DNA of 14,155 nucleotides from Vulgatibacter sp035565615 (GTDB lineage Bacteria > Myxococcota > Myxococcia > Myxococcales > Vulgatibacteraceae), in the NCBI GenBank assembly GCA_035565615.1, contig DATMSB010000107.1, positions 1 to 14,155 on the forward strand. The letters are read 5' to 3'. This document shows, in pieces, positions 1-6,041 of the stretch (positions are counted from its first letter, which is position 1; each line of letters opens with the position of its first letter). A model generated the notes under the pieces. That model was not told the DNA's origin, did not search any database, and was given only the letters and a program-made list of their open reading frames with translations. A program made the position numbers and the translations under genes.

Positions 1-249
1 GCCGTCGTCGGCAGCGCCCTGCCCTACACCCTGGAGATGTTCGCGCTGAAGGCCCTCCCGGCCCGCACCTTCGGCATCCTCATGAGCCTGGAGCCCGCGG
101 TGGCGGCGCTGGCGGGCCTCGTGTTCCTCCGAGAGCGCCTGACCCCGACCCAGTGGCTCGCGGTGGCCTGCGTCTGCGCGGCCTCGGCGGGCGCGGCCCT
201 CGGCGCCCGCCCCGGCCCGAGGGGAGAGACCGCCCCCGCCGCCCCTTGA
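1..249 (+). CDS. EamA/RhtA-type transporter, C-terminal end (partial)
   Basis: The reading frame is open from base 1 and stops with TGA at 247-249, giving the last 82 residues of a protein whose start lies outside the window. The visible part has two hydrophobic segments separated by the stretch TFGILMSLEPAVAAL and the motif FLRERLTPTQWLA. This pattern is typical of the last two helices of drug/metabolite-superfamily (EamA) exporters. The SLEPAVAAL...ERLT arrangement most resembles the threonine/homoserine exporter RhtA group; that closer assignment is from memory of the family. The protein would sit in the inner membrane and export small metabolites, with the substrate unknown. The C-terminus ends in a short hydrophilic, Pro/Ala-rich tail. 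The next gene starts 54 bp downstream on the same strand, so co-transcription is possible but not shown. Confidence 0.8.
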   Translation, partial: AVVGSALPYTLEMFALKALPARTFGILMSLEPAVAALAGLVFLRERLTPTQWLAVACVCAASAGAALGARPGPRGETAPAAP

Positions 250-290
250 CTCCCTCCGCGTGATGCCCCGACGATGAAGCGCTCGTCTGG

Positions 291-298
291 GGAGGAGG
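291..298 (+). promoter_or_regulatory. Ribosome binding site choosing the lipoprotein start
   Basis: GGAGGAGG lies 5 bases upstream of the ATG at 304. An earlier in-frame ATG at 274 has no comparable site and would place charged residues ahead of the lipoprotein signal peptide, so 304 is preferred. Confidence 0.7.
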
Positions 299-303
299 AA
301 CCC

Positions 304-2676
304 ATGGCAGGCAGGACTCTGGGGGCGGCTTCCCTCGCGCTGGGCGTTGCGCTCGGCTGTTCCTCGGAGGAGCCGGTGGTCGAACCGGAGGAGCCGCTCA
401 CCCTCGAACTCCTGCAGGAGGGCGAGAAGATCCACACCAACGGCGTCGTCCGCTTCGAGGTCGCGATCACGGGTTCCCCGGAGTCGGTGGGGCTCGTCCG
501 CACCGGCGAAACCTGGGTGGAGCTCGACGACACCCTCGCCTTCGAATGGGACACGACCAAGGACCCCGAGGGGCGCTGGGAGGTCTCGGCCTTCGCCCGC
601 GCCGGGGACGACGAGCTGACGACCGGGAGCGTGGTGGTCGAGGTGGACCGCACCCCTCCCGGGCTCCACAGCCGCAGCCCCGAGCCGATGGAGGTGCTGC
701 TCGCCGACACCTACGGCATCTCGGTGAACTTCACCGAGCCGATCCTCCCGTCGTCGATCGACGCGGCGTCGGTGCGACTGTCGTCGGGCGGCCGCCCCAT
801 CGAGGCGGATCTCATGCTCGCGTCGGATCGGCGCCTGCTCACCGTCTCGCCCAAGGGCGTCCTGGGCGCGGGCAACCACCGCCTGGAGCTCACCGACGGG
901 ATCATGGATCGGGCGGGCAACCGGCTGACCCCGGCCTCGTGGATCTGGACTGCGCGAGACGCCATGGAGCGGGTCGTGCTCTCCATCGACGGCGTCGACG
1001 GAACGGTGGCGGTGACCAACGAGCCGATCGTCCTCCGCGTCCAGGCGGAGGGGAGCCCGCAGAAGATCGAGCTCCTCCGCAACGGCGCCTCGTGGACGAC
1101 GCTCTCCGGCCCGTCGTTCGCGTGGGATCTCTCCGGGGTCTGGGAGGGCACCTTCGTGATCCAGGCGAGGGCGACGTACGCCTTCCACGAGATCCTGAGC
1201 AACGTCGTCAACGTCAACGTGGACAGGAGGGCGCCGACCGCCTCGCCCGTGTTCAAGTCCTTCGTCACCACCCGGGAGCTCTCCGACCTGCGGTTCAACC
1301 TCTCGGAGCCCCTGCTGCCCGGGTCGCTGACCGACGACTCGGTGCAGATCTCGTCGGAGCGAGGGACGCCCACCCGCCGGACCATCGACTACCTGGAGCA
1401 GAGCTGGTCCCTGCGGCTGCGGGTGCAGGGGACGCAGAGCCCGGATCGCCTCGTCGTCTCGCTGAACGAGGGCGTCACCGACATCGCCGGCAACCCCATG
1501 GTGCCGGTGCAGTTCCGCCTCGCCGTCTCGGACTGGAAGGGGCTGGGCGGCGCCCTGAATGAGGCGGGGCCCGGCGGCCGCCATCCGGCCGCGGCGTCGG
1601 TCCAGGACGGACGGCCGGTCGTCGCGTGGGTGGACCAGGCTTGGGAGGATGGAAACGCGGTGGGCAACGTCCGGGTGCGCAGGTGGTCCGGCACCAAGTG
1701 GACGGAGCTCCCCGACCCCTCCGACGGCGGCGACTTCGTCACCCTGAGGCCCGCCGTCGCCCTCACGCCGAACGATCGCCCCGTGGTCGCATGGATCGAG
1801 AGGGCCGCCGGCGTTGGCGAGCCCTCCCGTCTGCACGTGCGTCGATGGGACGGAAACGCGTGGCAGCGGCTCGGGGCCGCGAGCCTCGAGCTGCAGCCCG
1901 GCTGCGACGCCGACGATCCGGCGCTCGCGGTCGACGGCGCCGGGAACCCGGTGGTGGCCTGGAGCGAGCAGGTGACGTGCATGCCGGCGAGTTCGCTGGG
2001 CGAGAGGCGGGTCCTCGTGAAGCGATGGACGGGATCCGACTGGGAGCTCCTCGGCGGGGAGGGCCTCCCGGAACCCTCGGGCGGCGAGGGGGGAGCCTCC
2101 TCCGCCGCTCTGCCCGCCGTCGCGGTGGACAGGCAGGGCGGCGTCGTGATCGCGTGGGTTCGAGACGTGGAGTTGCAGCTCCATCGCTGGAACGGCGCCG
2201 CCTGGATCCCGTTCGCCGCCCCGCTGCCGCCGACGGGCGCCCACCTATGGCCGAGGGTCGCGATCGATCCCGAAGGCCGGGCGGTCGTCGCGGTGGTGGA
2301 GTCGAAGCACGCCGGGGACGGCGTCTTCCTCGACGACCTCCACGTGATGCGTTTCGACGGGGCGGCCTGGGAGGCGCTGGGGGGGAAACCCGTCGCCCTC
2401 AAGCGCCCGCTCCCGATCCATGCAGTCGATCTGGCGCTGGATCGCGTTGGGGAGCCGATCGTCGCCTGGGGAGAGGTCGACGAGAACGGCGACGGCACCG
2501 CCTACGTGTCGAGGTGGACCGACGCCGGCTGGTCCCGGGTGGGACCCGGCGAGCCCTTCGTCTCCGCCGCGGGGGGCAGGGGGATGTCCATGGCGTTCGA
2601 CCGGGATCGGCCCGTCCTCGCCCTCGGCCACGACGTCCCCGAGGTCGGCTCGATCCTCGTCCGCAGCCCCGAATGA
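304..2676 (+). CDS. Surface lipoprotein with duplicated Ig-like module and beta-propeller-like repeats
   Basis: This 790-residue protein has no recognised specific function. Residues 1-19 look like a lipoprotein signal peptide (R4, hydrophobic stretch, lipidated C19 in VALGC), although the lipobox is not perfectly canonical. Residues about 32-217 and 223-408 are two copies of one module. Each copy has an Ig-like strand region (shared pattern L-R-x-G-x-x-W, then F-x-W-D, EG, VDR-x-P) followed by a Big_5-type domain ending in a DxAGN motif (D202-N206 and D393-N397). From about residue 428 to the end there are six to seven repeats of roughly 45 residues with the pattern P-x-V-A-x-D-x-x-G-x-P-V-V-A-W, then V-x-R-W-x-G-x-x-W. 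These suggest a WD/kelch-like beta-propeller. The protein is probably exposed at the outer membrane as an adhesin or binding scaffold; that role is inferred. A hairpin follows the stop codon. Confidence 0.85.
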   Translation: MAGRTLGAASLALGVALGCSSEEPVVEPEEPLTLELLQEGEKIHTNGVVRFEVAITGSPESVGLVRTGETWVELDDTLAFEWDTTKDPEGRWEVSAFARAGDDELTTGSVVVEVDRTPPGLHSRSPEPMEVLLADTYGISVNFTEPILPSSIDAASVRLSSGGRPIEADLMLASDRRLLTVSPKGVLGAGNHRLELTDGIMDRAGNRLTPASWIWTARDAMERVVLSIDGVDGTVAVTNEPIVLRVQAEGSPQKIELLRNGASWTTLSGPSFAWDLSGVWEGTFVIQARATYAFHEILSNVVNVNVDRRAPTASPVFKSFVTTRELSDLRFNLSEPLLPGSLTDDSVQISSERGTPTRRTIDYLEQSWSLRLRVQGTQSPDRLVVSLNEGVTDIAGNPMVPVQFRLAVSDWKGLGGALNEAGPGGRHPAAASVQDGRPVVAWVDQAWEDGNAVGNVRVRRWSGTKWTELPDPSDGGDFVTLRPAVALTPNDRPVVAWIERAAGVGEPSRLHVRRWDGNAWQRLGAASLELQPGCDADDPALAVDGAGNPVVAWSEQVTCMPASSLGERRVLVKRWTGSDWELLGGEGLPEPSGGEGGASSAALPAVAVDRQGGVVIAWVRDVELQLHRWNGAAWIPFAAPLPPTGAHLWPRVAIDPEGRAVVAVVESKHAGDGVFLDDLHVMRFDGAAWEALGGKPVALKRPLPIHAVDLALDRVGEPIVAWGEVDENGDGTAYVSRWTDAGWSRVGPGEPFVSAAGGRGMSMAFDRDRPVLALGHDVPEVGSILVRSPE

Positions 2677-2680
2677 ACGA

Positions 2681-2715
2681 AGCGCCGCCCCGCCCCTCGA
2701 GGCGGACGCGGCGCT
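2681..2715. terminator. Bidirectional hairpin terminator between convergent genes
   Basis: The arms agcgccgc (2681-2688) and gcggcgct (2708-2715) pair perfectly. An inner stem ccgcc/ggcgg (2690-2694 with 2701-2705) closes on a 6-base loop. It starts 5 bp after the lipoprotein stop codon and ends 26 bp from the transaldolase stop codon. There is no clear T-run on either strand, so intrinsic termination is plausible but not certain. Confidence 0.6.
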
Positions 2716-2741
2716 CGTCCTCCCAGCGGCGAAGCACGCGG

Positions 2742-3392
2742 CTACTTCGCCTTCGGCACCTTCTCCCAGTCGGCCAGGAACTTCGCCAGGCCGATGTCGG
2801 TGAGGGGGTGCCTGGCGAGCTGCTCGATCACGGCGAGCGGGCAGGTGGCCACGTCGGCGCCGAGTCGGGCGGCGTTGAGCACGTGCACCGGGTTGCGCAC
2901 GCTCGCCACCAGGATCTCGGTGTCGAAGCCGTAGTTGTCGTAGATCTCGCGGACCTGCTGGATGAGCTCCATCCCGTCGAAGGAGATGTCGTCGAGGCGG
3001 CCCACGAACGGCGAGATGTAGGTGGCGCCCGCCTTGGCGGCGAGGAGGGCCTGGGTCGGGCTGAAGCAGAGGGTGACGTTGGTCTTGATGCCCTCGCCGG
3101 AGAGGGTCTTCACCGCCTTCAGCCCTTCGACGATGAGCGGTACCTTCACGACGATGTTCGAGTGGATCTTCGCCAGCTCGCGGCCCTCGGCGACGATGCC
3201 GTCGTGATCGGTGGAGACGACCTCGGCGGAGATCGGCCCGTCGACGACCTCGCAGATCTCCCGGAGGACTTCGTGGAAGGGCTTGCCGGTCTTGGCGACC
3301 AGGGAGGGGTTGGTGGTCACGCCGTCGAGGACGCCCATGGCGTGGGCCTTCTCGATCTCGGCGATGTCGGCGGTGTCGATGAAGAACTGCAT
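2742..3392 (-). CDS. tal: Transaldolase (TalC/MipB-type, short class)
   Basis: The 216-residue protein moves a dihydroxyacetone unit from sedoheptulose-7-phosphate or fructose-6-phosphate to an aldose phosphate. This is part of the non-oxidative pentose phosphate pathway in the cytoplasm. Its length and N-terminus MQFFIDTADIAEI match the short transaldolase/fructose-6-phosphate-aldolase group. Visible motifs are D6, TTNPS (26-30), the Schiff-base lysine K83 in VVKVPL, TNVTLCFS (104-111) and SPFVGR (127-132). E57 and F129 stand where E. coli fructose-6-phosphate aldolase has Gln59 and Tyr131, which favours true transaldolase activity. The start at 3392 is preceded by GGAGGAG nine bases upstream. 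The same frame stays open far upstream (to 5909), but that part is antisense to kdsD and the Rieske gene. It diverges from kdsD, 147 bp away. Confidence 0.95.
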   Translation of the reverse strand: MQFFIDTADIAEIEKAHAMGVLDGVTTNPSLVAKTGKPFHEVLREICEVVDGPISAEVVSTDHDGIVAEGRELAKIHSNIVVKVPLIVEGLKAVKTLSGEGIKTNVTLCFSPTQALLAAKAGATYISPFVGRLDDISFDGMELIQQVREIYDNYGFDTEILVASVRNPVHVLNAARLGADVATCPLAVIEQLARHPLTDIGLAKFLADWEKVPKAK

Positions 3393-3539
3393 GTCGAAGT
3401 GCTCCTCCCACGGGCGGCGGGGCCAGGTTTCTTTGAGGGTCGCAGGCGGCCTATACCACAGCGCCGGCGCGGGGCGCAGGCCGTCCGCGGGCGCGCCCTC
3501 TCGACGAGATGCCGGTCGCGGTGATAGGACCGCGCCACG
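3393..3539. promoter_or_regulatory. Divergent intergenic region, tal / kdsD promoters expected
   Basis: These 147 bp separate two divergently transcribed sugar-phosphate genes, so both promoters should lie here. The only AT-richer element is around 3451-3460 (ctataccaca), which could serve as a -10-like element in either direction. I see no convincing -35 partner at 16-18 bp spacing. A TAGGA element at 3525-3529 may be the kdsD ribosome binding site. Confidence 0.35.
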
Positions 3540-4673
3540 ATGGCCACCCGCAAGAACCGCTCGAGCTCCCGTCCCAAACCCGTGATCGCCCGCAAGGCCC
3601 CGCCCGCCGGCCGCGCCGCCAGCCGCAAGGCCGCTCCCGGCCGCGCCGTGACCCGCAAGCCCCCGGCGATCCACAAGGTCCGCCACCCGGAGAACGCACC
3701 TTCGGCGCACGATCTGGTGGTCGCCGGCAGGCGCGTGATCGAGGCCGAGCTGGCCGCGATCCAGTCGCTGCGGCCGCGCCTGGACGGCTCCTTCGCCAGG
3801 GCCGTGGAGATGATCCTGGCGTGCGAGGGCCGCCTCGTGGTCACGGGCCTGGGCAAGCCCGGCTTCGTCGCCCAGAAGATCTCGGCGACCTTCGCGTCGA
3901 CGGGCACGCCCTCCCTCTACCTGCACCCGGCGGAGGCCCTCCACGGCGACCTGGGCCGCGTCACCGCCGGAGACGTGGTCCTCGCCCTCTCCAACAGCGG
4001 GCGCACCGAGGAGATCGTGCGGATGATGGGGCCGGTGGCGCGCATCGGCGCCCGGACCATCGTGATGACGGGCGACCTCGGCTCCCCCCTCGCGGAGAAG
4101 GCGGACGTCGTCCTCGACATCGGCCGGGTGGAGGAGGCGTGTCCGCTGGGGCTGGCGCCCACCGCGTCGTCCACGGTGCTCCTCGTCCTGGGCGACGCCC
4201 TGGCGATGACCGTGATGGAGCACCGCCACTTCGGCAGCGAGGAGTACGCCCTCGTGCACCCGAGCGGCGCCCTCGGCAGGAAGGTGATGCGGGTGTCCGA
4301 GGCCATGCGCCGCGGCGACTCCAACCCGGTGGTCCGCGAGGACGAGCCGCTGGCGAAGGCGGTGGCGGTGATGACCCAGACCCCGGGCAAGCCCGGCGCC
4401 ACCAACGTCATCGACAAGCGGGGCAAGCTGGTGGGGATCTTTACCGACGGCGACCTGCGCCGGCTCTTCGAGAAGGGCATCTCGGCGCTGGAGGGCACCA
4501 TCGGCGAGGTGATGTGCCGCGAGCCGCGCACGGTGCACCCGGAGATGCTGGTGATCGAGGCCGCCCAGGTGCTGAGCAACGCGCGGATCGACCAGGTGCC
4601 CGTGGTGGACGACCGGATGCGCCCGGTGGGACTCCTCGACGTGCAGGATCTCCTCGCGGCGAAGGTGATCTGA
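3540..4673 (+). CDS. kdsD: Arabinose-5-phosphate isomerase (KdsD/KpsF/GutQ family) with basic N-terminal tail
   Basis: The enzyme converts ribulose-5-phosphate to arabinose-5-phosphate, the first committed step toward Kdo for lipopolysaccharide. The 377-residue protein has a SIS domain at about 55-245 and two CBS domains at about 250-377. Family motifs are GLGKPG (103-108, with K106 the expected active-site lysine), HPAEALHGDLG (129-139), SNSGRTEEI (151-159) and EACPLGLAPT (199-208). Position 204 is Gly where E. coli KdsD has catalytic His193; I believe many relatives also differ there. Residues 1-50 are an extra tail rich in Arg, Lys, Ala and Pro, not found in the usual enzyme of about 320-330 residues. 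The ATG at 3540 has a weak upstream AGGA at 3526-3529. A shorter start would remove the tail, but no better-placed ATG is seen before the SIS domain. Confidence 0.93.
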   Translation: MATRKNRSSSRPKPVIARKAPPAGRAASRKAAPGRAVTRKPPAIHKVRHPENAPSAHDLVVAGRRVIEAELAAIQSLRPRLDGSFARAVEMILACEGRLVVTGLGKPGFVAQKISATFASTGTPSLYLHPAEALHGDLGRVTAGDVVLALSNSGRTEEIVRMMGPVARIGARTIVMTGDLGSPLAEKADVVLDIGRVEEACPLGLAPTASSTVLLVLGDALAMTVMEHRHFGSEEYALVHPSGALGRKVMRVSEAMRRGDSNPVVREDEPLAKAVAVMTQTPGKPGATNVIDKRGKLVGIFTDGDLRRLFEKGISALEGTIGEVMCREPRTVHPEMLVIEAAQVLSNARIDQVPVVDDRMRPVGLLDVQDLLAAKVI

Positions 4674-4713
4674 GCCGCCGGCCCCTTCGGGGATCCGATC
4701 GAGGCGGCGAGAC

Positions 4714-4740
4714 GAGCGCCGGGCGACCGTCCGGGCGCTC
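4714..4740 (+). terminator. Possible terminator after kdsD
   Basis: The arms gagcgcc (4714-4720) and ggcgctc (4734-4740) form an inverted repeat, with partly pairing GC-rich bases between them. It lies 40 bp after the kdsD stop codon. A smaller CCCC-TTC-GGGG hairpin is at 4683-4693. Neither has a T-run, so the assignment is tentative. Confidence 0.35.
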
Positions 4741-4758
4741 GCGCCGACGACTGCCTGA

Positions 4759-4826
4759 CCGCGCCCCCTTGGCGTTCGCGGCGGCCGCCCTGCCCGCGCC
4801 CGGTGGCGTTCGCGGCGACCGCCCCT
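4759..4826. repeat. Imperfect 34-bp direct repeat, two copies
   Basis: The core at 4770-4790 recurs at 4804-4824 with one mismatch in 21 bases (ggcgttcgcggcg shared), giving a 34-bp period. The flanking ccgcgccc bases are also roughly repeated. It lies in the gap between kdsD and the Rieske gene (4674-4907), which otherwise holds only hairpins. The repeat overlaps a possible GTG start at 4803 for the downstream frame, but the peptide it would encode is Arg/Ala-rich low complexity. Confidence 0.55.
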
Positions 4827-4907
4827 AACTTCCCGGGGAGAGGACGACGAGCCCGCGCCGCCCGGGCGCGGCCTTCGAAGCTCGCGTCCGCCGACGGGGG
4901 GTGCGGG

Positions 4908-5840
4908 ATGCGAACGAATCCGATGGAGCTGCGTCCGAGGGCGAGGCGCCGGCCGATGGGCCGCAGGGTCGCGGGCCTGGGCGTGCGCGAGCTCGAGATG
5001 ATCACGGGCGCCGATCGGATGGACGAGATCGCGAGGCCCCTGCAGCGGCGGGTGCGCCACCTCCTGGCCTCCCCCGGGGGGCGCGTGGTCAAGGACTTCC
5101 TGAACGGCACCTGGCTCGGTCACCCGCTCCACCCCATCTTCACGGACCTCCCCCTCGGGACGTGGACGGCGGCCGTTGCGTTCGACGCGGCCACCGCGAC
5201 CGGCCGGACCAACCTCGACCGCGGCGCCAGGGCCTCGCTCCTGGTCGGGATCGCCGGCGCGGTGGGCGCGGCGCTCTCGGGGCTCGCCGACTGGTCCGAC
5301 ACGAACAAGGAGCAGCGCCGCATCGGCCTGGTGCACGGCGCCGCCAACTCCGTCGCCCTCCTGCTGCAGATCGGATCGTTCGTGGGCCGGGGCCGCGGGT
5401 GGCGGAGCGCGAAGCTGATGTCGCTCTTCGGCCTGGGCGCCGCGATGTCGGCCGCCTACCTGGGCGGAAACCTGGTGTATCGCCTCGGCACACAGGTCGA
5501 CCGCACCGCGTGGTCGGGGGGCCTGAAGCGGTTCACGCCGGCGATGGCGGAGGCGGACCTGCAGCCCGAGCGCCCCACCCGCGCCGAGGTCGAGGGCGTG
5601 CCAGTGATGATGATCCGCCACCAGGGCGAGCTGTACGCCATGGAGGACACCTGTGGGCACGCGGGCTGCTCGCTGTCGCAGGGGCGCCTGGAGAACGGCT
5701 CCATCGTCTGCGCCTGCCACGGCTCGACGTACCGCCTCAGCGACGGCGCGGTGCTCCACGGCCCTTCGCCCTTCGCCCAGCCCACCTTCGACGCGCGGGT
5801 GGAGAACGGCCGCATCGCGCTGCGGCGGCGGCCGCTCTGA
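4908..5840 (+). CDS. Multi-pass membrane protein with C-terminal Rieske [2Fe-2S] domain (DUF2231-Rieske fusion)
   Basis: The 310-residue protein joins an N-terminal membrane domain to a Rieske iron-sulphur domain, so it is likely a membrane-bound electron carrier; its partner is unknown. Hydrophobic segments lie near residues 77-96, 107-127, 143-160 and 170-192. The preceding FLNGTWLGHPLHPIFTDLPL resembles DUF2231 proteins. The Rieske cluster ligands are all present: C249 and H251 (CGH), then C268 and H271 (CACH), spaced as in the family. The final residues form the usual beta-sandwich end. Start choice is uncertain. ATG 4908 has a G-rich element about 6-10 bases upstream, whereas GTG 4803, ATG 4923 and ATG 4956 are also in frame. 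The region before residue 20 is very Arg-rich. It stands alone on its strand and ends near tandem repeats. Confidence 0.85.
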   Translation: MRTNPMELRPRARRRPMGRRVAGLGVRELEMITGADRMDEIARPLQRRVRHLLASPGGRVVKDFLNGTWLGHPLHPIFTDLPLGTWTAAVAFDAATATGRTNLDRGARASLLVGIAGAVGAALSGLADWSDTNKEQRRIGLVHGAANSVALLLQIGSFVGRGRGWRSAKLMSLFGLGAAMSAAYLGGNLVYRLGTQVDRTAWSGGLKRFTPAMAEADLQPERPTRAEVEGVPVMMIRHQGELYAMEDTCGHAGCSLSQGRLENGSIVCACHGSTYRLSDGAVLHGPSPFAQPTFDARVENGRIALRRRPL

Positions 5841-5870
5841 TCGCGTCTGGTCGCGGGGCCCGCCTCGGCG

Positions 5871-6030
5871 GCCGGGCGCCGCGCGCCGGCGGGCGTGACC
5901 GCGAGCCATGAAGCCCGGAGCCGAGGGACGGCCGCGCAGGCGGCGGGCGCGCCGGGCGCCGCACCCGGACGGGCGTGCCCGCGAGCCATGACGCGTGGAA
6001 CCGAGGGACGGCCGAGCAGGCGGCGGGCGC
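5871..6030. repeat. Tandem 80-bp repeat, two copies
   Basis: Units at 5871-5950 and 5951-6030 abut directly and differ at 10 of 80 positions (87.5% identical). Both begin gccgggcgccgc and share gcgagccatg, ccgagggacggcc and caggcggcgggcgc. Small inverted repeats occur within each unit, for example cgggc-gt-gcccg in unit 2. They fill most of the 201-bp gap between the convergent Rieske and serine hydrolase stop codons. No third copy is seen at either side, nor elsewhere in the window. Confidence 0.85.
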
Positions 6031-6041
6031 CGGACCTCGCT

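Noticed and set aside
1389..2498. Minus-strand frame of 369 codons opposite the large lipoprotein
   Set aside because: The plus-strand product has domain repeats and a signal peptide. The antisense frame is Ser/Pro/Thr-rich with no motif.
1626..3524. Plus-strand frame of 632 codons running from the lipoprotein gene across transaldolase
   Set aside because: It is out of frame with the lipoprotein and antisense to transaldolase; the composition is Arg/Gly-rich noise.
4803..4907. Upstream GTG start that would lengthen the Rieske protein by 35 residues
   Set aside because: The extra part overlaps a DNA repeat and encodes Arg/Ala-rich low complexity; ATG 4908 has a better upstream G-rich element. 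It is not fully excluded.
3393..5909. Very long minus-strand open frame continuing upstream of transaldolase (over 1000 codons in all)
   Set aside because: It is antisense to kdsD and the Rieske gene, which have clear family motifs. The frame stays open because of GC-rich codon bias, and the translation is His/Arg/Pro/Ala-rich without domains.
5871..6030. CRISPR-like array
   Set aside because: There are only two units, joined without spacers and 80 bp long, and no cas genes are nearby.
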